Origin: Monoraphidium neglectum
Taxonomy: Eukaryota > Chlorophyta > Chlorophyceae > Sphaeropleales > Selenastraceae
DNA length: 19,100 nt
Reading direction: 5' to 3'
Assembly: GCF_000611645.1 (NCBI RefSeq)
Contig: NW_014013293.1
Location: 11,836-30,935, forward strand
The position numbers and the translations under genes are program-made. Numbering within the stretch: the first letter of the stretch is position 1; each line of letters starts with the position of its first letter. Below are positions 1 through 10,246 of this stretch, one piece after another. The notes beneath the pieces are model-generated. The model was not told the DNA's origin. It made no database searches and was given only the letters and a program-made list of their open reading frames with translations.

Positions 1-136
1 CACTTTGCAGGGAAACTCGCCCCCCCCCCCCCAAACACACACAGTGTGTCCAGCTCGTGCATGCAGTGGCTTCCCCTCGACTCCCCCTAACACACACGCC
101 CACTGCTGCGGCCGCGCTGCTGCCCCCACGCGCTAG

Positions 137-961
137 GCTACGTAACCCCCGGCAACCGTCTGGAGGGCCAGCCCACCATCACGCTCACCGTCGTCAGCGA
201 GCTGGTGGGCGGCAGCAGCTGACTCCGCCCTCTGTACAGCAGACAGGCAGCAGGCCGTTCCGTCAACCAGACAGTTACATTCTCCCCGTGTTGTGCGGCC
301 CGCTCTCACCTGTGTCATGTACCCGCAACCCTACGCCCTGCCTTCACTCGTGCAGGTCACTTGCAACACACTCCAACCTGGTTTTGTCCGTACTTTCCAT
401 ACCCTTGCATACTGCGCCGCGCCTCGCACCGCACGCCCCCCAGCACGACCCCTCTGAGTATGGCTCCACCAGGGGCCCCGACGGCCGCCACAGCGGGGGG
501 CCCTTCCAGATTGCGGTGTCCCCCAAGATGAGGGTGGAGGAGCTGCGGCGCATAATCAGGGTGCGCAGGGACTAGGGATCCCCCTAAAGCCCAAACCCTG
601 GCGCTTGTGCTCTCGCGAGCGCTCCCGAAAGTATGAGCACGCACATGTGCAAGCGGGTTGGTGCGGGAAGAGGGGAGGGCGACGCCTGCAACCAGGAGAA
701 GAGTAGGGGGTGGCCTTGGGGGCACAAAGCAGGGGTGCCTGGGGTTCGATGGCCGCAGGAGTATGCAAGCAGGCAGCTTTGGCATGCCGATGCCCCCGCC
801 CCAACGCTGGCCCCCGCAGGACGCAGGCGGCGTGCTGCCGGCGCTGCAGCGGCTGTCGTATGCAGGGAAGCACCTGGATGACGCGCAGCGCACCCTGGAG
901 CAGTACGGCATTGCTTACTGGCACGCCAAGTTCCCGCACTGGCCCCTCAGGATCCGCAAGC
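137..961 (+). CDS. Ubiquitin-like domain protein, partial, three exons recognised
   Basis: Three in-phase exons can be joined: 137-204, 444-560 and 820-961 (donors gtgggc, gtgcgc, gtgagc; acceptors ctag, ccccag, cgcag). The joined product has a strand-like TITLTVV, a linker, then FQIAVSPKMRVEELRRII, then LQRLSYAGKHLDDAQRTLEQYGI and LRIRK. This follows the ubiquitin fold order: strand, helix, the (Q)RL.(F/Y)AGK(Q/H)L.D..TL..Y(N/G)I block, and a final strand. The fold assignment comes from this pattern and is fairly safe; the function is unknown. The first exon has no usable start, since the frame is closed at 88-90, so the gene begins left of the window. The last exon ends in phase 1 and its continuation is not clear: acceptors near 1179 and 1213 would give only short tails. 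No residue pair equivalent to the ubiquitin C-terminal GG is seen, so it is a domain within a larger protein rather than a free modifier. Confidence 0.6.
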
Positions 962-1735
962 GTGAGCGGGGCGCGCGGGGAGGGGGGCGGGCGCGGCTCA
1001 GCGGCGGCAGGGTGCGGGCTGGGTATGGTAGGTGCGCCTGCTGCTGTGATTTGTTCAGTCGCTTGAGGCTCGCTTGTATCCTATCAAGTAAGGCTCACAG
1101 GCAGCTTTCTGGCTGCAATGTTTGGGGCTGAGTGCTTTGCCCTGACCGTATCCACGTGATAGACAATAGTGCATCACTCCAGCACCATGCACGCGCCGTT
1201 TCCGCGTCCCAGATTGATGCTGCGAGGCAAGGGCGGCGCCGCGCACACCAACGTGCAGGACGACTGCAGCTCGCCACAGCACCTGACCATGCCCGAGGAG
1301 TCGGCAAGGGCAGGGGTCCAGGAGCCGTGCGATGCGTGTTCAAGCGGCATTACAATTGTGCCAGTGGACGGCGAACCTGCGCCAAGATGTGTTTTTCAGT
1401 ACTGCTGTGGGCGCTGCGTGATTCTTCAGATGCGCCGCGTGGCAGTAAGTTTAGGCATCACGTAAAATGTTTATCTGCCTCGCTCTCAAAAACTTTTTGC
1501 AGCTGCTATGTGCAGCACCTGCGCGCCACAAGCACGCAAAATCAGGGCCCGACTGTGCACACGCAAAAAAAACCCAGGCCCTGCTCGTGCACAAGGGCGG
1601 CAGGCCATGTCTATTGCCGCGACGGGCAGCAGCCCGCCCCCGCTCCTGCGCTCGGCAGCAGGGGTGGTCAGAAGTCGACGCCTCGCCGCCAATCAGCGAC
1701 GAGCCAGCTGCAGTAGCGCGCGGCGAGTCCTTAGA
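962..1735. other. Convergent gap between the UBL gene and PSB27
   Basis: About 770 bases lie between the last recognised exon of the plus-strand ubiquitin-like gene and the stop of the minus-strand PSB27 gene. The region must hold the 3' end of the first and the 3' UTR of the second. Several short open frames exist on both strands (for example plus 1169-1465), but none resembles a known family. I could not choose between them and noncoding sequence. Confidence 0.5.
1350..1354 (-). promoter_or_regulatory. Candidate UGUAA poly(A) signal for PSB27
   Basis: TGTAA reads on the minus strand about 380 bases downstream of the PSB27 stop. UGUAA is the known chlorophyte poly(A) signal, and a 3' UTR of this length would be ordinary for a green alga. 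It is only a pentamer, so chance occurrence is possible. Confidence 0.35.
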
Positions 1736-1834
1736 TCACTTGGCCTCGGCCAGCAGCGCCCGGGCCTCATCGATGCTCGTCTTCACGGCGGCGGCCTTGC
1801 GCCCGGGGAACGGGGCAAGCCTGTGGTGGCCATG

Positions 1835-1873
<39 letters not shown>

Positions 1874-3752
1874 ATGTCGGCATGGCAGTCAGCCGGTTTT
1901 GCAGGTCAGCAGGTAGGCTCCCACCCTAACATAATTGCCCCAAGCAAAAGCAGGGCCTGCTTCCGCCGCACGGCCCCAGGCTGCTGCCCATCGTCCCAAC
2001 CGCCGCGAGCCCCCGCCAACAGCCGGCGGCTGACGACGCAGGAAGCAGGGGGGTCCCCTGCACACCCCTGCGCACCCGTTGGAGGCGAAGTGGCCGAGCA
2101 CGGCGTCCACCGCGATGTAGAACCGCCGCGCGCTCTGCTTGCGCACTGAGCCGCCGCGCGCATACTTGGTCACCCACGTCTGGGCGTCAGTCTGCCCGGT
2201 TTATACAGGGTGGCGGTGTTTCAAACAGGGCAGGGTGAGGGTTGGACAGTGATGAGCGCTGTGTGTGGGGTGCACCTCACGAGGCGACTCATGCCGCTGC
2301 GTCACGCGCATGCTGGCTGACGCGATCCTGCCTGCCTGTTAGCCCGCGCCCTGTTGAGCACCCAGGCGACGAAACCCACCTTGATCGTCTTGATCAGGGG
2401 CACGCGCTGCTTGTCGTACACGTCCTGAGAGCATTGGCACAAGGAAGACCGTTTTGCAGGCCGCCATAAGCTGTGCGTGGGGACGCGGGCCCACTGCCAG
2501 CAACCCTTGGGGACCCTGAGCACCCTTGCACAAACGCAACCATTAGTCAGCCACCACCAGCGCTACATGCAAATCCACCGCCGCCAGCACCACTCCCATC
2601 GCAACCGCCAACCCCATCACCACATCCGGCCGCTCACGATGACAAAGTAAGTCTCGAGCTTCTCAGCCAGTTCCAGGGTGGAGCGGGTGTACTCGTCGTC
2701 GATGGTCGACACCGGCACGCCGCCGGCCACGCGCGCTGCGAGGCGGTTGCGTTGTGGTTCGCAGCACATTGAGATGGGGCAGAGGAGCTGGGCTCTGCCC
2801 CCGGAAGCACTGACCGAGGAGAGGCGGCCATGGGACCTGGGATGGGTGAGTGGCTGCAGGGGCAGCAACGATCCTGGGACCTACGACAGCCGGCGGCCGT
2901 CGCTCGCCGAAGCAGTGAGGGCACTGTCCCGCATGCTCCCAGAAACCGACTGACGATGGACCTGATTCAGGAGCAAAGGTTGCACTCCTACCTGAGCGGT
3001 TCTCAAACCGCGTGTAATCCTCCTGCTTGCTAACATCTGACGCCAGCACCCGCGCGCGGCACTCGTCTGCGGTAGCGGCAGCAGCAGCGGGCATGAGAGC
3101 AGGTGGGGAGAGCCACGGGCGTCGATGGGCGCAAGCCACAGCAGCGATCAACACGGTTGGGTGCCGCATCGCAGCTATGTGCCTTTGGTCGGCGCTCTTT
3201 CCCGCGCCCACCTGCCGCCTCGCCGGTGTCCTGGTCGGCGCACACAGTGGGCGTGCCGGACAGGGCTGCGAGGTGGGGTGTGGGGTGGTGGGGGTGATGA
3301 GTCAAGGCAATCACAAATGGCCTCAGCTCGCTGGTGGCCTCAGCCCTGTCTTGACAGCACAGTTGCCAGGACTTGACACAAGCGAGTGGATTACACAATA
3401 GCAAAGCTCACCAAATGCTGGGGCGGTCGGAAGAGCAAAGAGCGAACCAGCGCCAAGCAGCATCAGCGCTTGCCGCCGCGCCATCGCCGCTTCTGCGCCA
3501 CCCGCCGCGGCGGCCGCCTGCACCGCCCGCTGCTGCCTGCGCATTCGAATTAAAATTATTTGCATTGCATGCCCGTGCATCAAAAGTACATTGCGTCTTC
3601 CGTCACTCTGGTAGATCCTGCACCGCGGGCCACACAACACAAGATACGCTGCTGCCTCACCGAGCTCCGGTATGGGCGCTGAAGCAGCTGGGGCGCTTGT
3701 TCGCTGCATTGCTGCTCGCTCGGCGGAGGGGAGTGCTGCTTGGGGCCTGCAT
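1736..3752 (-). CDS. PSB27: PSB27-like photosystem II assembly protein, thylakoid lumen
   Basis: The seven exons in transcript order are 3752-3661, 3536-3412, 3066-2992, 2735-2638, 2424-2380, 2191-2076 and 1820-1736. All introns are GT-AG, phases 2,1,1,0,0,2 match, and the total is 636 nt (211 residues plus stop). Residues 1 to about 48 are basic, Ser/Ala-rich and fit a plastid transit peptide. Residues 51-71 hold a twin arginine, a hydrophobic stretch and an APA cleavage site, that is, a lumen signal of Tat type. The mature part has DDEYTRSTLELAEKL, then WVTKY (151-155), then a Tyr/Ala helix leading to GHFASNG, APFPGRK and a final helix. These line up with the WV.KY, GHY.S.G, AP.P.KR pattern of plant Psb27 (PSII_Pbs27 family), which binds CP43 during photosystem II assembly and repair. 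Which of the plant PSB27-1 or PSB27-2 (LPA19) types it matches is undecided. Met 3752 was chosen because it starts the transit-like exon. Exon 5 is only 45 nt. Confidence 0.85.
1839..1872 (+). repeat. (GT)17 dinucleotide microsatellite
   Basis: Seventeen perfect GT units. It lies in the last intron of the PSB27 gene. On the gene's sense strand it reads (AC)17 and ends 18 nt before the 3' splice site at 1821/1820, where a polypyrimidine tract would normally be. Confidence 0.97.
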
Positions 3753-4135
3753 CGTGACGTGCCGCGCTGCGAGCCACGAAATTGAACAAGTCAAGTTGAA
3801 TGAGTATAACGAGGATCGTTTAAGCCAGTAGAAGTTGCGCTGCTCGCAAAGGGCTGAACTCAAGTGCCGTCGGGCCCGAGGCCGAAGCACTCGAGGCTGC
3901 GGCGGTTTCAACTCATCCTGCACCGGGAACTTACCGTATGGCTCGCGGCGGCCGACAGCGGCGACCTGCCCTAGTAACAGTATTTGAGTTGGTCAGCCAC
4001 TCTCACGAATCACGTCAACATGCCGCATCCTTAGAGCACAATTAGTGAAGCGGCAATGCCACCCGTCCCTACATGGTGCAGCAACCCGCTGCTGGTCGGC
4101 CATCTGCACTATTCGCTTTACAACATGCCCTCGGC
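3753..4135. other. Intergenic: PSB27 upstream region and end of the RSPH14-like gene
   Basis: This is a head-to-tail gap between two minus-strand genes. It must contain the PSB27 promoter and 5' UTR and the 3' end of the RSPH14-like transcript. A weak AT-rich stretch lies near 3800-3812, about 50 nt upstream of the PSB27 ATG, but it is no clear TATA box. No coding pattern was recognised here. Confidence 0.5.
4118..4122 (-). promoter_or_regulatory. Candidate UGUAA poly(A) signal, RSPH14-like gene
   Basis: TGTAA on the minus strand lies only 13 nt past the stop codon of the RSPH14-like reading frame. If used, the 3' UTR would be a few tens of bases, which is unusually short for green algae. 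That shortness also raises the chance that the last exon is spliced further (see findings). Confidence 0.4.
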
Positions 4136-6579
4136 TCAAGTCCTGGTGGGGATCTGAACAACATACTTGTAGGCCGGCGGCACATCCGGCAGCCGCCCCA
4201 GCAGCGCCGCACGCTCCTGCGGCGTCAGCAGCACCTCGAGCTTGCGCCGCGCGTCGGGCTCCTCCAGGGCCAGCCGCAGCGCTGCGGCCGCCGAGCCGGA
4301 TGACTCGGGGTCTGAGCTCGACTTGAGGAGATTCACCAGGCTGGGGCCCGCGTGCATCATGACAGGTACCTGGTGGATTTGTGAAAAGTCCCAAGTCTAG
4401 TGGGGTTCTATTTGCGCAAAGTCCTTCTGTTCCTGGAGGCGCGGTGTAGTGCTGTTGGTGGCAGCCAGCAGTGGCACACACGACGTTCAATATCCTGCCT
4501 GCATGTGATGAAAGCACACAATTCGACCAATGGCAATACTGCACCCCGCTTTGGGATGCCAGTGCAGGTTCTGCTGGGCAGGCCGCGCCCCATCTCGCCT
4601 TGGCGTCTGCGTCCACTGCGATGGAGGCCAGGGTCGATGCAGCAAGACAGCAGAGGTCCGCTGCCGCCCCTGGAGCCTTCAGCACAGCGGCCAGCACTGC
4701 ATGATAGTCCGTTGTTGCACGCCGTGTGGGGTGCTGGTGGAGCTGCGCACGGGGTTTTGTGCGCCCGTCGATGCAGCAGGCTGGTGCGCTTGCAAAGCAG
4801 GCAGGCATGCGCCTTATGTTTCACCGCAGTCATGTTGGTTCTTGGGCGTCACTCAACTCCACCCACCTTCGATGCCGCCAGCCAGTCTGACTTGCACCTG
4901 ATGCGCAAACGGCAGCAGGGTTTGCAAGTGCCAAGGGTTCCCAGTGATTGCAAGAACATGACAAGGCCAGCTTGCGACGATGTGTCCTCTGACGGGCCGC
5001 TTTTCGCGGCAGGCAGGATGGAGCAGGCAGCCGGCCGGGCGCACCTTGCCGTCAGGGTGGTGGCAGATGCCCCTCAGGCAGGCGCACGCCTCGTGAAGCA
5101 CCTCTGCCAGCAAACCCCCGCCGTCGCCGCCCAGCTTGAAGCGCAGCACGCGCTGCGCCAGCGCAACCATGGCGGCCGGCACCTGATATTCATTCGTGCG
5201 GAGGGGTACGATTGCTCAGGGTGACGCAAACCTGAACACCAGATGCAAGTCCTCGGGCAGGCCGGCAGAATCATTGATTGGTGGCCCGGATGGTGGACCT
5301 GAGGCGGCAGCGTGATGCGCTCACCGGCGACCCGCAACCCCGCAGTCTTCCTTCACCGCGTGCGTGGCGGACAGGTGCGCTTGAACGTGGGCAGGCTCGC
5401 CGCGACAGCCACACACACCTGCGCCCCGCACGCCTCAACCACGCCCGTCTCTGTCCCCGCCGCGCCCGCCAGCGCCGCCGCGATGTCGCGCGCCGCGGCC
5501 AGCGGCGTGTTGACGCGGCCGAGCGCGTCCACCAAGGAGGATACTACGCGCGCTGGGGACTGCTGCATGTGCGCGACGCCGTCGGCCGACATCGCAAACG
5601 CCTGCAGGCGCGTAGTGCACAAGCCCAGGCAAAGAGGGGATGGAGCTGGATGCCATGACTTCTGTTGGGGATGAGGGTTACCCTGCCTGGCAGTTTCCCG
5701 TGAGCTCGCCCCGCGGAATCCAATTTGCCCTGTGTTCCCACCCGCAACACGTACATGCGCCGCACCTTGAGGGCTGCAGATGCGGCGTCCGGCACGCTGC
5801 CCAGCGCTGCCGTGAGCGCGTGCAGCCCAGCCTTCTCCACAACCGCCGCGCGGCCCTGCCGCAGGTGGCACAGTGCCTCCAGCGCGTTGCAGCACAGCTG
5901 CTGCTGCAGGTCAGACCCCGCGCCATCCGAGCCGCCGCTCCCGCCGCCGGCCTGGGCACTGCTGCCACCTCCGCAGCCGTTGGTTGGGCCCTCGCTGCCG
6001 CTCACGCCCAGCAGCAGCGCGACGACCGCGGCGGCGGCGCCGGCCGCGACGGCTTCGGCCTTGGCCTCCTGCCTCAAGCAGGGGGAGCGCTGTCGTCAGC
6101 TTACTGCACGCTCCCGGCAGTCGACCCAGTGCCCAGCGATGCACGGGCAGATGGAACGGACTAAGGTCGCGTGCACCAGGCCATGGACTTTCTGGTGGAC
6201 ATTATGGAACTGGCGCGGTCATCAGCCGTGTGCACTCAAGCCAAACGCACCGCGGCGCACCTGGTTGGCGAGCTGCGAGTTGAGGACCCGCAGGGCCACC
6301 ACCCGCTCGTCTGCAGGAAGCTGGGGCTGAGACAGGATCGGCACCAGCTGCATATGGCAAGGCGTGTGCGCTCATTTCGGCGCTGGCAGCAGCAGCACAA
6401 CGCGGCAACGACAGAACGCTGTCGTGCTGACTGGCACCGCCTGGCACAGGGGGTCCCTTGGCACGGATGATGGAGTCGCGACATATGACGGCAAGCTCAA
6501 GGGGCGGAGTGCGCACCTTGGGTATGCACCTGCGGCCGTAGGCCTCGCCTATCTGTGCCTTTGCCGCGTCGCTCCCCAT
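4136..6579 (-). CDS. RSPH14: Armadillo-repeat radial spoke protein, RSPH14 (RSP8/RSP14) type
   Basis: The seven exons in transcript order are 6579-6517, 6347-6261, 6068-5766, 5601-5419, 5182-5045, 4733-4545 and 4369-4136. All introns are phase 0 with GT-AG ends, and the total is 1197 nt (398 residues plus stop). The N-terminus (KAQIGEAYGRR, then a LVPIL helix and ALRVLNSQL...EAKAEAVAAG) aligns gap-free over the first armadillo unit with what I recall of vertebrate RSPH14 (AYG.RA...K, ALMAL, then KAMNIG). Further repeats follow: AAAVVALLL (61-70), a glycine-rich insert (77-102), CCNALEALCHL, VVSSLVDAL, VPAAMVALAQRVL, CLRGICHHPDGK, VLAAVLKAP, and a C-terminal SLVNLLKSSSDP unit. Length is somewhat above the vertebrate protein (about 350). 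RSPH14 relatives sit in the axonemal radial spoke stalk. I cannot separate the RSP8 and RSP14 paralogues. ATG 6579 was chosen because it starts the conserved region; a non-ATG extension upstream is unlikely. The exon 6 acceptor (4734) has an alternative 6 nt upstream. Confidence 0.75.
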
Positions 6580-7261
6580 GCCAATGCCGAGCGCTCCGCT
6601 TGGGGGGTGGCGGTCGCACAGGTGCTCCGACACCACATGCCTGCTGGCATGAGACTGCGCCGACATCTCAATTCACTGCTGTGTGAATCTGGATGTTCTT
6701 GTTGGTCAACGATCTACACCGGCGTTTGCAGTTTGGCAGCAGAGCCCCGCTCTCGCAGCACCAATGCAGTCAGCGCCGCGCCGTTGACGGTCAACTGTGC
6801 CGCTGGCCGTCGGCACTGCCCTAAGCTGGAGAGCTTGTGCGCATTTTATTACCGTATTTGGTGCTCAAACAAGAGCCAGGATGACGACAGCAGGTGCGAT
6901 TGATGAGCTGTGTGTTTACAGATCAGCTCGATGTCATTGTGATGATAATAATACCATATGATACAGTATGCGAACCACTTGTTGTATAGAACGGTTACCG
7001 CAACAAGTCATCAACGGTGCTTGCATTCGTGCTGGTTCAAACTACGGCATGCCACGCTGCTCCGCTTGACTGCTCCTCTTAAGATTCGGTTGGTCTGTTG
7101 AATAGGTATTCATTCAAAGAGGCTTGCCGGGGGTGCGTTCGCCGAGACGGCCAGGCTGCGGCGTCGAGCAGCGGAGCAGGGGCAGAGCTGCGCTGCTGCT
7201 GGTGCTTGCAGCAACCGACCGCCGCTCCGGGCCAGGCGGCGCAGTGGTGCAGAGGTTCGCC
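6580..7261. promoter_or_regulatory. Divergent promoter region, RSPH14-like (-) and kinesin (+)
   Basis: About 680 bases separate two divergent start codons. The stretch from about 6840 to 7010 is clearly AT-richer than the surrounding DNA, with ATAATAATA and CATATGAT runs. A perfect 8-bp inverted repeat lies at 6977-6984 and 7001-7008 (ACTTGTTG / CAACAAGT, 16-nt spacer). No coding pattern was recognised. The start sites of both transcripts should lie here. Confidence 0.55.
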
Positions 7262-10200
7262 ATGGGATCCCGTGTTGTCTTCGATAAGCGCACACTGGTG
7301 AGAGGCGCCCGAGCGGGCGAGATTGTTTGCAGGGTGTGGCCCGAAAACGGCAACTCAGCTGTGCTGTCGCAGCCAACCGGGCCCGCCACCCACACACCGT
7401 GCCGCTGCGCCGCCCCGCGCACTTGCGAAACCGCAGCGCAAGAAGCACGGCGCCGCGTTTGCCGCGGCGATACGAGACCACTACGCGGCCGGTACATTTC
7501 TAGATGAGGTGGCACAGGGGCTGGGCGGCGACCCTTCCCCCACAGCCAATGACGAGCCCGTGCAGGTGTGCGAGGTTTTCACGCCAGCCCGAACAAGGAA
7601 GCAGCGTCCTGCGTTTTTTCGAGTGCGTCTGATTCACGGCTCAGGGTGGCTCAGCAGCGGCGACAGATCACGCTGGCCCACCCCAGCATGACTCAGCGCA
7701 GAGAGCTGGCGCACACGCCAACGCCGGCAGCCCGCTGCATCCCAAACACCGCGCCATGCCCCTCCCCTTAAATGCCCGCCGCTGCCCAACCCCGTCCCCA
7801 ACCTGACGCCTGGAATCCACCTTCTTGCCCCGCCGCTCCTCCGCCACGTTCGCGCCACGCGGGTGCTTGATTACTGCAGGTCTTTGCGCGCAAGCGCCCC
7901 ATCTTCCAGGACGAGGCTGATGCCGGCGAGTTCGACGTGGCGGCCGCCTCGCCCCACGGCCTGCTGGTCCACGCGTGCCGCATGCGGGCCGACCTGCGGA
8001 CGCCGTTCCTGGCCACCTACTACAGCCCGCTGTTCGCGTTTGATGAGGCGGCGTCCAACGCGCAGGTGGTGGAGCGCATCGGGCTCGGGCAGGTGCGGGG
8101 CCGGTGGGCGCGAGCGCCGGCATGCTGCTGTCTTGTGCCCTACGCGCGGCGCGGTCGCTCTGAACAGGTTACAGTGGTCTGTCAAAAATGTTCATGGTTG
8201 GCGGGGGCCGGTCTTTCGGGCATTTAGAGGGGCGCCCCCAACAAGCCGCCGCCATGCAGAGCATCTCAAGTCTTGGGGCAGCGCGGCGGGGCCATTAGTG
8301 ATGTCATGATGACTGTTGTTTTTACCAGGCTTGGCATTTCGTCTCGGAATCCGCGCGTGCCCTGCAGCTGCTGGAGGCCGCGGCGGCCGGCGGCGACTCG
8401 GCGCTATGCTGCTTCGGCCAGACCGGCAGCGGCAAGAGCTACACCATGGCCGCCGTCCTCGACGAGGCCTCGCGCCTGCTGTTCGGCCCGCGCGGCCTGC
8501 TGGCGCGGCGCGGCCTGCTGCTGCGGGTGTCGGCTTACGAGGTCTGCGGCGCCGCCGCGCACGACCTGCTGTCGGGCCGCGCCAAGCTGCGCATCCGCGA
8601 GGACAAGGCGGGGCGGATCGTGCTGGACGCGGCGGCGCGCGGCGCGGGGGACGCGGGGGCGCTGCGGGCGCTGCTAGTTGAGGCGTCGCGCGCGAGGCGC
8701 ACGGCGGCGACGGCGCGCAACCCGGGCAGCTCCAGGTGCGGGAACGGGGTTGGCTGGTGGGTTGAGGCCAACCATACCTGGGGGTTCTTTGTGTGCTTAG
8801 ATGCCGCCCATTCCAGGCTGCCAGGCTTGCCTGCCTTGACTCAGTCCCAAATCTACTGCAACCGCCGGGCCGTCACTCACACCATAATCAGCCGTTACAT
8901 ATTACCCACCGCCCTGGCAGGAGCCACGCGTTCTACGACCTGCAGCTCCTGCCAATCACAACCACACCTGGCGCCACGCGCGGCGGCGGCGGCGGCAATA
9001 GTGAAAGCAGCGGCAGCAGCAGAGGCAGCAGCGGCGGCGGGCGGGGTGGCAGCCTGCTGCTGGTCGACCTGGCTGGCAGCGAGAGGGCTGCTGACTCAGC
9101 AGATCACGACATGGAGCGGCAGCTGCAGAGCGCCGAGATCAACAGCGGCCTCGCGACACTCAAGGTGGGCGCGGCGGCAGTGTGGCGACGCCGCGCGCTC
9201 TTGGGGTGTGGGCGCCAATGTTTGTGGAAGCTTTCACAAGTGGCACCAGGGTAGTGCTCGGTCGGTGGTTGTGCAATCGACCCGATGAGCGTAGTGGCCG
9301 TCAGCGCGTGAATAGGCCGCAGCAACGCAAAGGAGTCGCCTTTGCGTCCGTGTCGCTGTTGCAGAACCCTGGACAACGCACGAGCAGCTTCCCCCGCCGT
9401 TTGCACCCCTTGACATACGCTCACTTCCACACACAGGAGTGCTTCCGGCAGCGCAATGTGGCGTCCCGCTTGCCGCCCGACGCGCCGCCCGTCCACGTGC
9501 CGTACCGCGAGAGCACGCTGTCGCGCCTCATGAAGCGCGTGCTGGAGCCGAGCGGCGGCGGCAGCAGCAGCGGCGGCGGCGGCGGCGGCGGCGGCCTGCG
9601 GCAACCGCGGGTGGTGGTGATTGCGACAGTCAGCCCCTGCGCGTCTGGTAAGGTCTGCGCCGCGGTTTAATTGGGGACGGGTTGGGATGGCGGATTACAG
9701 GGCGGTACCTTGGCTTGAGAAGGAGGGATGGGGCAAAGTGATGAGATGGCGTGACGGGCTGCTGCTGGAGTGACGGAATCACGAGTGCAGCGGCCGGCAC
9801 CATGTTGGTGTGTCATCACACTGCACCTCTTTGTTGCCCAAGTCATACAATTCATGTGTTTGCACACCAGCTCTATAGGCTTCAATATCTTGCCATCTTC
9901 CCCCTGAAGCGCACCCACACAGCCGAACGTCCCCCACCCCAACGCAATCCCCCTCCCCACCCCGCCCCCAACCCCAGACACCGAGGCGACCCTCAACACG
10001 CTGCGCCACGCGGCAGTGATGGCCGGCCTCAGAATGGACCGCGATGCAGACATGATGCTCGAGGAGAGGGCGCTCGGGGGTCACGCGGGGCACACAGCTC
10101 ACAGCGCACAAATGGCAGGGGGCGCTGCTGCTGTCGGGGTCGCAAGGGCGCGGGGCGGGCTGGCGTGCGAGCAGGAGGATGAGTCCGGCCCGCCAGGGGG

Positions 10201-10246
<46 letters not shown>

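Noticed and set aside
20..32. Run of 13 C residues
   Set aside because: Simple homopolymer in an intron or upstream sequence; no evidence of function and prone to sequencing error.
357..911. 184-codon minus-strand open frame
   Set aside because: Antisense to the UBL exons and spans their introns; no family resemblance.
4400..5224. 274-codon plus-strand open frame
   Set aside because: It lies antisense to exons 5 and 6 of the RSPH14-like gene, starts within an intron, and its product has no domain; high GC keeps it open.
6901..7015. Box C-like TGATGA motifs suggesting a C/D snoRNA
   Set aside because: No D box (CTGA) at proper spacing on the same strand with a terminal stem; AT-rich promoter sequence explains the motif.
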